From Zhenhengia yiwuensis (GTDB lineage: Bacteria > Bacillota > Clostridia > Lachnospirales > Cellulosilyticaceae), in assembly GCF_014384995.1 (NCBI RefSeq), contig NZ_JACRSY010000040.1, positions 1 through 27,264 on the forward strand: a stretch of 27,264 nucleotides of DNA, written 5' to 3'. This document shows, one piece after another, positions 1-8,599 of this stretch (positions are counted from its first letter, which is position 1; every line of letters begins with the position of its first letter). Under the pieces are notes generated by a model that searched no databases, had not been told where the DNA came from, and saw only the letters and a program-made list of their open reading frames with translations. A program made the translations under genes and the position numbers.

Positions 1-222
1 ACGGACCGCTGGTGCATCTGTTAGGCTGCCAAGCCTATAGCAGAGTAGCCAAGTCTGGAACTGATAAACGCTGAAGGCATCTAAGCGTGAAACAGACCTC
101 AAGATAAGACTTCCCATCCGAAAGGAGTAAGACCCCTTGTAGACTACGAGGTAGATAGGTTGGAGGTGTAAGCATGGTAACATGTGTAGCTGACCAATAC
201 TAACGGTTCGAGGGTTTGACCT
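1..222 (+). rRNA. 23S ribosomal RNA, 3' end (partial)
   Basis: This is the 3' terminal part of large-subunit rRNA; the gene begins upstream of the window. The conserved domain VI stretches are visible, including GACCCCTTGTAGACTACGAG, the segment GTGTAAGCATGGTAACATG, and the closing GCTGACCAATACTAACGG followed by TCGAGGGTTTGACC. The end near 222 is set by analogy with the usual final GACC(T). No 5S rRNA follows before the tRNA cluster. Confidence 0.93.
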
Positions 223-273
223 AAAACAAGGTTAAATAAAATGGTTATGTTTAGTTTTGAGAGTATAAAATAC

Positions 274-302
274 TTGACATGTTTCAAGTTAAGTGATATA
301 CT
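274..302 (+). promoter_or_regulatory. sigma-A-type promoter of the tRNA cluster
   Basis: TTGACA at 274-279, a 17-base spacer, and TATACT at 297-302 differ from the housekeeping consensus at one position. Transcription would start near 309, just before tRNA-Asn at 313. The tRNA array can therefore be made independently of the upstream rRNA transcript. No terminator is visible between the 23S end and this promoter, so read-through from the rRNA operon may add to it. Confidence 0.75.
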
Positions 303-312
303 TATCAAGTAT

Positions 313-384
313 TCCTCGATAGCTCAGCGGCAGAGCATTCGGCTGTTAACCGAAGGGTCGTAGGTTCGAACCCTACTCGGGGAG
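313..384 (+). tRNA. tRNA-Asn (GTT)
   Basis: Cloverleaf: acceptor TCCTCGA (313-319) with TCGGGGA (377-383), anticodon stem TTCGG/CCGAA, loop CTGTTAA with anticodon GTT at 345-347, T arm with GGTTCGAACCC. Discriminator G at 384. CCA is not encoded. Confidence 0.95.
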
Positions 385-391
385 TTTATAA

Positions 392-463
392 GGCCCATTG
401 GTCAAGCGGTTAAGACACCGCCCTTTCACGGCGGTAACAGGAGTTCGATTCTCCTATGGGTCA
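392..463 (+). tRNA. tRNA-Glu (TTC)
   Basis: Acceptor GGCCCAT (392-398) pairs with ATGGGTC (456-462); anticodon loop CTTTCAC with TTC at 425-427; T loop in AGTTCGATTCT. Discriminator A at 463, no encoded CCA. It lies 7 bases after tRNA-Asn. Confidence 0.95.
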
Positions 464-496
464 TTCGTAATTTACATAAGGTTATAAACACAATAT

Positions 497-569
<73 letters not shown>

Positions 570-575
570 TAGTGT

Positions 576-649
576 GGGCCCTTAGCTCAGTTGGTTAGAG
601 CATCCGGCTCATAACCGGACGGTCCTGGGTTCGAGTCCCCGAGGGCCCA
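576..649 (+). tRNA. tRNA with CAT anticodon (elongator Met or Ile2)
   Basis: Acceptor GGGCCCT (576-582) pairs fully with AGGGCCC (642-648); anticodon stem TCCGG/CCGGA; loop CTCATAA with CAT at 610-612. The G1-C72 pair and lack of three consecutive G-C pairs in the anticodon stem argue against an initiator tRNA. Its body, with GGCTCATAACC, resembles bacillary tRNA-Ile2, whose C34 is changed to lysidine by TilS. CAT alone cannot decide between elongator Met and Ile2. Confidence 0.9.
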
Positions 650-686
650 CTACAGTAATCTTAGTAAATTACAAACCTCTAAATGA

Positions 687-760
687 GGCCCAGTGGTACA
701 GTTGGTTAGCACGCCGCCCTGTCACGGCGGAGGTCGAGGGTTCGAGTCCCTTCTGGGTCG
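687..760 (+). tRNA. tRNA-Asp (GTC)
   Basis: Acceptor GGCCCAG (687-693) pairs with CTGGGTC (753-759); anticodon stem CCGCC/GGCGG, loop CTGTCAC, anticodon GTC at 721-723; discriminator G at 760. Confidence 0.95.
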
Positions 761-764
761 TTTT

Positions 765-837
765 GGTCGCTTAGCTCAGCTGGGAGAGCACCTGCCTTAC
801 AAGCAGGGGGTCATAGGTTCGAGCCCTATAGCGACCA
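765..837 (+). tRNA. tRNA-Val (TAC)
   Basis: Acceptor GGTCGCT (765-771) pairs with AGCGACC (830-836); anticodon stem CCTGC/GCAGG, loop CTTACAA, anticodon TAC at 798-800; discriminator A at 837. It is 4 bases from tRNA-Asp. Confidence 0.95.
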
Positions 838-844
838 TTAATAT

Positions 845-930
845 GCCGGAGTGGCGGAACTGGCAGACGCACAGGACTTAAAATCCTGCGGGACTTACCT
901 CCCGTACCGGTTCGATTCCGGTCTCCGGCA
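845..930 (+). tRNA. tRNA-Leu (TAA)
   Basis: An 86-base class II tRNA with a long variable arm (GCGGGACTTACCTCCCGT region). Acceptor GCCGGAG (845-851) pairs with CTCCGGC (923-929); loop CTTAAAA with anticodon TAA at 879-881; discriminator A at 930. Confidence 0.95.
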
Positions 931-956
931 TATTTACCAATTTAAATTATTATCAT

Positions 957-1030
<74 letters not shown>

Positions 1031-1068
1031 TTTGGTTTTTACAAAACTAAATATAAAATTATTACTAT

Positions 1069-1142
<74 letters not shown>

Positions 1143-1192
1143 TTTATTTTTTTGCCTAAAACAAAGAAATATGTAAACTAAATTAATAATAA

Positions 1193-1267
<75 letters not shown>

Positions 1268-1302
1268 TTATAAGAAATTATAAAGAAATAAAAAATAGCC
1301 AT

Positions 1303-1376
<74 letters not shown>

Positions 1377-1427
1377 TTTATTTTTTTGCTTAAAACAAAG
1401 AAATATGTAAACTAAATTAAATAATAA

Positions 1428-1500
<73 letters not shown>

Positions 1501-1504
1501 TCTT

Positions 1505-1543
1505 AAAAGCTATGTAGATATTTTTTATCTACATAGCTTTTTC
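1505..1543 (+). terminator. Rho-independent terminator of the tRNA cluster
   Basis: Perfect 15-bp stem: 1505-1519 pairs with 1527-1541, with a short loop of A and T. The 3' arm ends in a run of T. It separates the stable-RNA operon from the sensor kinase gene. Confidence 0.88.
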
Positions 1544-1577
1544 TTATATAAAAATAAGTTATCTATCTTATCAGATA

Positions 1578-1606
1578 TTTATAAAAAATAATTTATATTG
1601 TATAAT
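1578..1606 (+). promoter_or_regulatory. candidate promoter of the kinase/regulator pair
   Basis: TATAAT at 1601-1606 is a perfect -10. The hexamer 17 bases upstream, TTTATA at 1578-1583, matches four of six -35 positions. It lies about 36 bases before the kinase start. The region is very AT-rich, which lowers specificity. Confidence 0.5.
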
Positions 1607-1641
1607 AAACCTAACAAATATGAAAAAGTTAAGGAGATATA

Positions 1642-3252
1642 ATGAAGAAAGTAAGGAAAGTTAAGTTAGCTTATAAAGTTATAGGGGCATATTTGTTGGG
1701 GCATTTTATTATTGCATTAAGTATTTTAGCTATCATGGGGGTAGGAATTAAAACTATACAAGAAAATTTTATACACACATATACAACGAATGCACTCCAA
1801 CATATAGAGTATTTTGATGAGCAATTGTTAGACTTACAAGAGTTATTGATGTATACCATGCAAAGTAAAAGTATCTTAGTAATTACTAATCAATATGAAC
1901 AGCTATCTGATTATAATAAGGTAAGTTGGAAGAAGCAAGCTAAAGATGACCTTCTAGTAATATACGGACAATATAAATGGATTGATGATATGGGGATTTA
2001 TATATCTGAACAAGATCTATGGATTACTGCTTTAGACTGGTTTAGACCTGATGAAGCAATAGGAAAGCTAGATAAAAGGGAAGGGATATATTTTTTAGGG
2101 GATACTTTATATTTACTAGAGACATATGAAAATCAGCAAGAATACAGAAAAGGATATATAAAATTAAATCAGCAAGAATTAGTAAACTTAATGGAAAAAA
2201 TGAAATTTAATGAAGAAGCATATATAGAGGTTTTTCTTAATGGAGAGCAATTAGAAATTTCACCTTTTAATAGACAAGAAGAAAATAAGTCGTACAGGGA
2301 AATTATTGTAAAAAGTAAATTATACCCGCTAGAGTTTCGTATTTACGTAGCTAATCAATTAATTGATTTCGGAAACTATTTTTATGTATTGAGTATATTT
2401 TCTTTAATATTATTATGTTTTATTACAATCAAATTTGCTAAATATCTTAATGCAGCTATACATAGGCCACTTCAGCATGTACTTAATCATATTGAAAATA
2501 TGAATACCAATAATTTTGAAGAAGAAATAAAGCACGAAGGAATAGATGAATTCGAATATGTAACAGAGAGTTTTAATAAAATAAAAAACCTATTAGAAAG
2601 TTATATTAAAAAAAATTATGAGCAGGAAATTAATATGAAACAAATGGAGCTTAGCCATTTGCAAGGACAGATTAAACCACATTTTCTATATAATTGTTTT
2701 TTTAATATAGCTAATATGTGCAAGACATATGATGTAGATAAGATAGAACAGATGACATTAGGCCTGGCTAAATATTATCGCTATATAACAAGAACCGATC
2801 ACAAGTTTGTTAAATTAGAGGAAGAATACGAGCATATGAAAAATTACGTGGCTGTTCAGCAAATTAGATTTGAAGGTCGAGTAGAAATAGATATAGATGC
2901 ATTACCAGAGGTGTTAAAGTCTTTACATGTGCCAAGATTAATTTTGCAGCCTGTAGTAGAAAATGCGTATAAATATGTATTTGAAAAGATTGAATCAGAA
3001 GGTAAATTACATATTAGGGTAAAGGAACAGGGTAACTTTATGCTTATACAAATAGAAGATAATGGGCAATTTATTGGATTAGAGCAAATAGATTCTTTAA
3101 GAGAAAGAATACAAATGGGTAAAGAGCCTATAACAGGGCTTGTGAATATTAAAAAGAGATTGAACTATATCAATGAAAAGAATGATATTATAGTAGATCA
3201 AGGAGAATTGGGGGGATTAGCGGTTATATTAAAAGTTTGGATAAAAGATTAA
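1642..3252 (+). CDS. YesM/LytS-type membrane sensor histidine kinase
   Basis: A 536-residue kinase that would autophosphorylate and pass the phosphate to the regulator encoded next. An N-terminal membrane helix (about residues 12-35) and a second (about 243-265) enclose an extracellular sensor region. A HAMP-like linker follows, then the His_kinase core with LSHLQGQIKPHFLYNCFFN; H347 in KPHFLYN is the expected phospho-acceptor. The C-terminal ATPase region has the N-box PVVENAYKYVFE and a G-box in IEDNGQF. The start ATG follows AAGGAG closely. This family (YesM) is paired with AraC-type regulators and usually controls sugar ABC transporters in Clostridia and Bacilli, fitting the solute-binding protein and permeases downstream. 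The ligand cannot be read from the sequence. Confidence 0.9.
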   Translation: MKKVRKVKLAYKVIGAYLLGHFIIALSILAIMGVGIKTIQENFIHTYTTNALQHIEYFDEQLLDLQELLMYTMQSKSILVITNQYEQLSDYNKVSWKKQAKDDLLVIYGQYKWIDDMGIYISEQDLWITALDWFRPDEAIGKLDKREGIYFLGDTLYLLETYENQQEYRKGYIKLNQQELVNLMEKMKFNEEAYIEVFLNGEQLEISPFNRQEENKSYREIIVKSKLYPLEFRIYVANQLIDFGNYFYVLSIFSLILLCFITIKFAKYLNAAIHRPLQHVLNHIENMNTNNFEEEIKHEGIDEFEYVTESFNKIKNLLESYIKKNYEQEINMKQMELSHLQGQIKPHFLYNCFFNIANMCKTYDVDKIEQMTLGLAKYYRYITRTDHKFVKLEEEYEHMKNYVAVQQIRFEGRVEIDIDALPEVLKSLHVPRLILQPVVENAYKYVFEKIESEGKLHIRVKEQGNFMLIQIEDNGQFIGLEQIDSLRERIQMGKEPITGLVNIKKRLNYINEKNDIIVDQGELGGLAVILKVWIKD

Positions 3253-3275
3253 ATACATATATAGGGGGAAGAAAT

Positions 3276-4868
3276 ATGTATAAAATTTTAGTAATAGATG
3301 ATGAGAAAAGTATAGTAAAAGGTCTTGTAAAAGTTTTAGAGAGTAGAGAAGAATTAGAGCTTCAAGTCTATTATGCTTATACAGTAAGTGAAGGACTTAA
3401 GATTGCTAAAGAAGTCAAACTAGATATTTTATGTACAGACATCAATATGCCCATCATGGATGGCTTTGAATTTAGCCAAAGTGTTAGGGAATATTGGAAG
3501 GAGTGTAAAATAGTCTATCTGACAGGGTATGATACATTTGATTATATTTATAGAGCAGTTAATCAGTATGAAGGAAAATATGTACTTAAGAATGAAGAGG
3601 ACGAGAAGTTTATACAAGTTATTAGACAATGTATTACAGAGATAGAACTTAGTAAGCAGATGAAATTAACAGAAGGTAAAATGCTGCAGATTACAGACCA
3701 AAATAAAGCTTACGAAAGGTGTCAGTTAATGACAGAATTTTTAGGATGTAAAAATGCTAGTGAAAGCCTAGAAATGTTAAAGAGTATATATGAAGAAGGG
3801 CCTATTCAAATAGAGCAAGACTTTTATATTGTCATAGGTAAAGTTTTGGGAGAATCCTATAAAAGAAAAAATAAAGAAGTTATTTATAGGCTTATAAGGC
3901 AAGTCAAAGAACAATATAGTTATTTTTATGAAGTAGATGAAATGAAATTATATCATAATACCTATTTAATTGTGATTCAGCCTAAACAGGAGTTTGTAGA
4001 AAAACAGATTCTAATTGGAAATATGTTGGAGGAAATGCAAACACAGCTATTAACCTTGTATGAAGAAAAGATTTCGTTTATTTACTCTAATCAGAGGATC
4101 ACATGGCAGAAATTGAAAGACCAAGTTAAATTATATAATACCTTGTTGGACATTAACCTGTCTAAGCATATGCCTATTCTAATAGATATAGAGGCATTAA
4201 TGGAGAAAAATAAATTGGAAGATACCAATCATGATCAATATGTCTTGCAGATTGATAAAATGATTATGGAAAAGAGATTTCTTGATTTGAAAGAAATTTT
4301 TGAAAGTCTTTATATTAGTATTAAGAATACTTATGAACTAAGTTTGATTGATACACAAATGTATTATAAATGTTTAGAGAAGGTGGTATCCTATATAGAA
4401 AAAGAAATTAACTACTTAGAATTATCAGAGGAACTGCAAAGAGGCTACTACCATTTGCGTTATTTAACTGGAATAGATGAGATTCATCAATTTTTAGTAT
4501 TGTTACTTAAATATTTGGGAGAAGATAAACAGCTTACTACAGAGACAGAAGAAGATATGATTATTAAAAAGATAGAAGGATACATATTAAGTTCCATAAC
4601 AGAAGAAATTAGTTTAACGACACTAGCTAAGTTAGTTTACTTTAATCCTTCTTACTTATCTAGATTTTATAAAAGTGTTACAGGTAGAAATCTATCACAG
4701 TTTATTAAAGAAGCTAAGTTAATAAAGGCAAAGGAACTATTAAGAACCAGTGATAAAAAAATAGGGGATATTTCTAAAATGTTAGGCTATGAATCCGTAG
4801 GTTATTTTACTGTATTTTTTAAGAAGTCTGTAGGACTTACCCCAACAGAATATCGAAATCATCAATAA
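3276..4868 (+). CDS. YesN-type response regulator, AraC-family DNA-binding domain
   Basis: A 530-residue regulator. The receiver domain (about 1-125) starts YKILVIDDEKS with acidic residues D8/D9, has phospho-acceptor D55 in CTDINMPIMDG, and conserved Thr and Lys positions in YLTGYDT and YVLKNEED. A long central linker has no recognised fold. The C-terminal AraC helix-turn-helix pair (about 430-530) includes SLTTLAKLVYFNPSYLSRFY and IGDISKMLGYESVGYFTVFF. The ATG at 3276 is preferred because AGGGGGAA lies at 3263-3270; a longer in-frame start at 3237 would overlap the kinase gene and has no such site. It begins 23 bases after the kinase stop, so the two are co-transcribed. It probably activates the transport operon that follows. 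Confidence 0.9.
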   Translation: MYKILVIDDEKSIVKGLVKVLESREELELQVYYAYTVSEGLKIAKEVKLDILCTDINMPIMDGFEFSQSVREYWKECKIVYLTGYDTFDYIYRAVNQYEGKYVLKNEEDEKFIQVIRQCITEIELSKQMKLTEGKMLQITDQNKAYERCQLMTEFLGCKNASESLEMLKSIYEEGPIQIEQDFYIVIGKVLGESYKRKNKEVIYRLIRQVKEQYSYFYEVDEMKLYHNTYLIVIQPKQEFVEKQILIGNMLEEMQTQLLTLYEEKISFIYSNQRITWQKLKDQVKLYNTLLDINLSKHMPILIDIEALMEKNKLEDTNHDQYVLQIDKMIMEKRFLDLKEIFESLYISIKNTYELSLIDTQMYYKCLEKVVSYIEKEINYLELSEELQRGYYHLRYLTGIDEIHQFLVLLLKYLGEDKQLTTETEEDMIIKKIEGYILSSITEEISLTTLAKLVYFNPSYLSRFYKSVTGRNLSQFIKEAKLIKAKELLRTSDKKIGDISKMLGYESVGYFTVFFKKSVGLTPTEYRNHQ

Positions 4869-4870
4869 AC

Positions 4871-4920
4871 AAAAATAGAGTTAAAGAAAGTAAAAAATAT
4901 TTTCTTTAACTCTATTTTTC
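4871..4920 (+). terminator. Rho-independent terminator after the regulator gene
   Basis: Perfect 19-bp stem: 4871-4889 pairs with 4901-4919, 11-base loop, 3' arm ending in five T. It separates the two-component genes from the transport operon. Because the 5' arm begins with A, it may also work on the other strand. Confidence 0.88.
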
Positions 4921-4961
4921 TATAAAAGTAAATAAAAGAAAACAAGGTAAAGATAAAGCAA

Positions 4962-4990
4962 TTGAACAAAATATACACAAAATATATAAT
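4962..4990 (+). promoter_or_regulatory. candidate promoter of the sugar transport operon
   Basis: TTGAAC at 4962-4967, 17-base spacer, perfect TATAAT at 4985-4990, about 45 bases before the solute-binding protein start. The -35 departs from consensus at its last two bases, as expected for a promoter helped by an AraC-type activator. Binding sites for that activator were not identified. Confidence 0.6.
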
Positions 4991-5035
4991 TTTATATATA
5001 AAATTAATGAAATTATACAAATTCGGAGGTGCTAT

Positions 5036-6685
5036 ATGGGAAGAAAAGTAGGGGCAATGATACTCGCTTTAACCATGTGTATGAGTGTACTAGGTGGATG
5101 CGCAGAAAAGGAAAAAGAAACAACAAGTACATCTACAGCGGTAGTAGGAGAAGTAGATCCATTTGGGAAATATGAAGAGCCTGTAGAGGTAACAGGAGTT
5201 CTTTCATTTTCAGCTGCATCATCAGAAGTACCTGCAGGTACAACACCAGAGAATCAATCATTTGTTAAACAAGCAAAAGAAAGATTTAATATTGACTTTA
5301 AATGGTTATGGACTGCACCAACTGATCAGTATGAGCAAAAATTAGGGGTAGCTATGGCATCAGGGGAATTACCAGATGTTATGGCTGTATCAGCAGTTGA
5401 TTATCAAAATTTATTAGAGAATGAACAAATTATGCCATGGAATGATGCATTAGAGTGGGCAAGTGATACTTTAAAAGAATGGATTGGACGTGATCCAGCA
5501 GTTCTTGAAAGTGTGACAGATGAAAATGGTAATATTATGGCTATTCCACAATATTGGGATTCAAAACGTGACCTTAATATTATGATGATTCGTACAGACT
5601 GGTTAGAGCAAGTGAATATGGATATACCAAAAACTGTAGAAGAATTAGAAGCAGTAGCAACTGCATTTAAAGAACAATTAGGTGCAGAGATGGGAATTAG
5701 TCTTTCAAAAGATGTTTTAGCAGGTACGTCCCCACTTGCAGCGCTTATGAATATGTTTGGTTCTTACCCAACTGCTTGGTTAGAAGGGGAAGAGGGGACA
5801 TTAGTACCAGGAGAAATTCAACCTGAAACGAAAGAGGCGCTAGAAACACTCAATCGTTTCTATGAAAAGGGATTAATACATAAAGAATTTGCTTTACATG
5901 ATGCAACGAAACTTAGAGAGTTTATTGTGTCAGAAAAACTTGGCATCTTAATTGCACCATGGTGGGCATTCGACTCATTTATCGGTAAGGAAATTGCAAA
6001 AAATGGAGATAGCAAATGGGCAACTGCACCTATTCCAAAAGCAGAAGGAACAAATGGGGCATTACTTCAAACTATGATGATTGAAGACTACTACGTATTA
6101 AATGCAAATTGTAAAAATCCAGAAGCTGTTATAAAACTTTTCAATCTTTGGGCACAATTTGAGACTGAATATCCAGAGGAAGCTAAAGCTGAAAATGGAC
6201 ATGTATGGAACTGGGTACCAACAACTTATTTTGACCCATATGATATTCAAACTCTACACGACAACTTTAATAAACAAATTGAAACAGGTGATTTGAAGAC
6301 TGTACCAGAAGGTATTAACGGAGGAGATATTCAACTTTGGGGGTATGCTGAAGATTACTTCAAATGGAAAGCTGGAGAAATACCTTATGATGAAACAAAT
6401 AAATGGGGCAAATATTTAGCAAGAATTGATGACGATTTTGCTTGGGGAACAACAGAGCAAGTTGTAGAAAACAAAGAATATGAATTAAATAAATTCTATG
6501 GCCTTGCTACAGATACAATGAAAGAAAGAAAAGCTACACTCAATAAGTTAACAGAGGAAACATATGTAAAAATGGTAATGGGAGAAACACCTATTAGTGA
6601 ATTTGAAGCCTATGCAGACAACTGGTTAAAACTAGGAGGTAATGAAATTATCGAAGAAGTTAATGCGTGGTATCAAAATCAATAA
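5036..6685 (+). CDS. lipoprotein sugar-binding protein of an ABC transporter (family 1, LplA/YtcQ-like)
   Basis: A 549-residue lipid-anchored substrate-binding protein for the permeases that follow. The N-terminus is a lipoprotein signal peptide with positive GRK, a hydrophobic stretch, and lipobox LGGC whose C22 would be lipidated. A low-complexity Thr/Ser tether follows. The mature part resembles large family 1 carbohydrate-binding proteins that partner LplB/LplC permeases, for example KLGVAMASGELPDVMAVS and the later IMAIPQYWDSKRDLNIMMIRTDWLEQ. At about 550 residues it is longer than classic MalE-type proteins, which suits the LplA/YtcQ group that usually handles complex glycans. The start has GGAGGTG in front. 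The exact sugar is unknown; the adjacent glycosidase suggests an oligosaccharide released from a host- or plant-derived glycan. Confidence 0.87.
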   Translation: MGRKVGAMILALTMCMSVLGGCAEKEKETTSTSTAVVGEVDPFGKYEEPVEVTGVLSFSAASSEVPAGTTPENQSFVKQAKERFNIDFKWLWTAPTDQYEQKLGVAMASGELPDVMAVSAVDYQNLLENEQIMPWNDALEWASDTLKEWIGRDPAVLESVTDENGNIMAIPQYWDSKRDLNIMMIRTDWLEQVNMDIPKTVEELEAVATAFKEQLGAEMGISLSKDVLAGTSPLAALMNMFGSYPTAWLEGEEGTLVPGEIQPETKEALETLNRFYEKGLIHKEFALHDATKLREFIVSEKLGILIAPWWAFDSFIGKEIAKNGDSKWATAPIPKAEGTNGALLQTMMIEDYYVLNANCKNPEAVIKLFNLWAQFETEYPEEAKAENGHVWNWVPTTYFDPYDIQTLHDNFNKQIETGDLKTVPEGINGGDIQLWGYAEDYFKWKAGEIPYDETNKWGKYLARIDDDFAWGTTEQVVENKEYELNKFYGLATDTMKERKATLNKLTEETYVKMVMGETPISEFEAYADNWLKLGGNEIIEEVNAWYQNQ

Positions 6686-6693
6686 AATAACTA

Positions 6694-6723
6694 TAAAAGG
6701 GTAGTAGTCTTATTACCCTTTTA
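6694..6723 (+). terminator. intercistronic hairpin (partial terminator or RNA-end stabiliser)
   Basis: Perfect 10-bp stem, TAAAAGGGTA at 6694-6703 with TACCCTTTTA at 6714-6723, 10-base loop. It sits between the solute-binding protein and the first permease. The T run after the stem is short and interrupted, so partial read-through is likely. Such hairpins commonly keep the binding protein more abundant than its permeases. Confidence 0.7.
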
Positions 6724-6747
6724 CTTTTACAGAAAGAAGGATGGTAG

Positions 6748-7653
6748 ATGGAAAATATTAAGGCATTTCTCAAAAAAGATACGACAGCATGGCATCTTAT
6801 GTTAATACCTGGTGTTATTTTTACTGCTATATTTGCTTATTTACCGATGGCAGGTATTGTAATGGCCTTCCAGAAGTTTAATCCTGTAAAGGGGTTTATA
6901 CGTTCTGAATTTGTAGGAATGAATAACTTTGAGTACGTATTCAACTTACCTGGTTTTTATGATGCGGTATGGAATACACTTTACATATCTGTACTTAAGA
7001 TTATATTTGGCTTAGTCGTACCTTTAGTACTGGCTTTACTTTTAAATGAAGTTGTACTTAGACGTTTTCAGAAATATGTTCAAACAGCTATTTTTGTACC
7101 TTATTTCCTATCTTGGGTTATATTAGGTGGAATTATAAAACAAATTTTTGCTTTAAATGGACCAATTAATCAAATGTTAGAGGGAGTAGGTGTAGAACCT
7201 ATCATGTTTTTACTAGATAATGCCTGGTTCCCGATCGTTATCGTTATAACGCATGTATGGAAAGGCATGGGTTATAACATGATTGTTTTCCTTGCGTCTA
7301 TTGTAGGGATTGATACAAGTCTCTATGAAGCAGCAGAGATGGACGGAGCTAATGCATGGCAACGTGTAAAATACATCACACTTCCTTGTATGATGCCTAT
7401 TATTCTTCTTATTGGTATTTTAAGTCTTGGTAGCTTATTAAATGCTGGATTTGACCAAGTCCTTATGCTTTATAGCCCTGTTGTATATGAAAGTGGTGAT
7501 ATTATCGATACTTTTGTATATCGTTTAGGTATCTTTGATAGGCAGTACTCACCAGCAGCAGCAGTAGGATTATTTAAATCTTTTATATCACTTATTCTGG
7601 TAGCCTTCTCTTATTGGACAGCTTATAAAGTAAGTGATTATCGAATCTTCTAG
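6748..7653 (+). CDS. sugar ABC transporter permease (LplB/YteP type)
   Basis: A 301-residue inner-membrane permease with about six hydrophobic helices, the first near residues 15-37 (LMLIPGVIFTAIFAYLPMAG). The EAA loop that contacts the ATPase is clear: LYEAAEMDGANAWQRVKYIT, with the first Glu at 194, followed by LP. The short N-terminal extension and PMAGIVMAFQKF motif are typical of LplB-like permeases. AGAAGG lies 7 bases before the ATG; another ATG at 6741 is out of frame and soon meets a stop. It forms a heterodimer with the next gene product. No ATPase gene is present nearby, as is usual for this group, which uses a shared MsmX-type ATPase encoded elsewhere. Confidence 0.9.
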   Translation: MENIKAFLKKDTTAWHLMLIPGVIFTAIFAYLPMAGIVMAFQKFNPVKGFIRSEFVGMNNFEYVFNLPGFYDAVWNTLYISVLKIIFGLVVPLVLALLLNEVVLRRFQKYVQTAIFVPYFLSWVILGGIIKQIFALNGPINQMLEGVGVEPIMFLLDNAWFPIVIVITHVWKGMGYNMIVFLASIVGIDTSLYEAAEMDGANAWQRVKYITLPCMMPIILLIGILSLGSLLNAGFDQVLMLYSPVVYESGDIIDTFVYRLGIFDRQYSPAAAVGLFKSFISLILVAFSYWTAYKVSDYRIF

Positions 7654-7680
7654 AAAAAGGTCAAGAAAGGGTGTGAGTAT

Positions 7681-8574
7681 ATGGCAATAAAAGAGTCAAA
7701 GGGGCGTAAAGTATTTAACCTATTTAATATTATCTTTTTATCTATTATCACTTTAATCTGTGTATTACCATTTATACATTTATTTGCAGTATCTATGAGT
7801 TCACAAGCTGCAACTACAGCAGGGGAAGTTGGGCTTTTACCTAAAGAGGTAAGTTTAGAGGCTTACAAATACTTACTTCAAAAAAGGGAATTCTTCCAAT
7901 CAATGGGGGTAACCGTTGTAAGGGTATTGATTGGTACGGTTATCAGCATGGCTATTACTATTTTAACAGCTTATCCGTTATCTAAGTCTGATTTACGCTT
8001 TAAAAAGCGTAGCATATATGTATGGTTCTTTGCATTTACCATGTTCTTTAGTGGCGGTATGATTCCAACTTATATGGTTATTAAAAGCTTAGGACTTATT
8101 GATACCATTTGGGCATTAGTACTTCCTACAGCTATGAACGTCTGGAATGTTATTTTACTTCTCAACTTCTTTAGACAGATTCCGAAAGATTTAGAGGAAG
8201 TAGCCCTTATTGATGGTGCAAGTCAGTTCTATATTTTATGCAAGATTTACCTACCAATTTCTTTACCATCATTAGCAACTATTTTACTTTTCACTATTGT
8301 TGGGCATTGGAATTCATGGTTTGATGGTATGTTATACCTTAATACAACAAGTAAATACCCATTACAAACGTACTTGTCAACAGTTGTACTTGATCAAAAT
8401 ATGACAGCAAATCAGATGATGTCACCAGAACAGCTGTTAGCGCTTGAAAGTATTGGGGATCTGAACTTACAAGCTGCACAGATTTTCGTAGGGGCACTAC
8501 CAATCTTACTTGTATATCCATTCCTACAACGCTTCTTTATTAAAGGTATTGTAGTAGGTAGTGTTAAAGGCTAA
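7681..8574 (+). CDS. sugar ABC transporter permease (LplC/YtcP type)
   Basis: A 297-residue permease, the second half of the membrane channel. The first helix is at about residues 14-37 (NIIFLSIITLICVLPFIHLF), followed by the periplasmic-side LPKEVSLEAYKYLL motif typical of MalG/LplC-like proteins. Its EAA loop is LEEVALIDGASQFYILCKIY with the second-position Glu at 172. The C-terminus ends FFIKGIVVGSVKG, the standard end of this family. It starts 27 bases after the previous gene, with AAAGGG in front, in the same operon. Confidence 0.9.
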   Translation: MAIKESKGRKVFNLFNIIFLSIITLICVLPFIHLFAVSMSSQAATTAGEVGLLPKEVSLEAYKYLLQKREFFQSMGVTVVRVLIGTVISMAITILTAYPLSKSDLRFKKRSIYVWFFAFTMFFSGGMIPTYMVIKSLGLIDTIWALVLPTAMNVWNVILLLNFFRQIPKDLEEVALIDGASQFYILCKIYLPISLPSLATILLFTIVGHWNSWFDGMLYLNTTSKYPLQTYLSTVVLDQNMTANQMMSPEQLLALESIGDLNLQAAQIFVGALPILLVYPFLQRFFIKGIVVGSVKG

Positions 8575-8599
8575 ATCTATAAGAATAGGAGATTAACTT

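Noticed and set aside
693..881. 62-codon plus-strand reading frame
   Set aside because: It runs through tRNA-Asp, tRNA-Val and tRNA-Leu; the sequence is fully explained by the tRNAs.
3237..3275. Upstream in-frame start for the YesN-type regulator
   Set aside because: It would overlap the kinase gene and add 13 residues before the conserved receiver start; AGGGGGAA is placed for the ATG at 3276.
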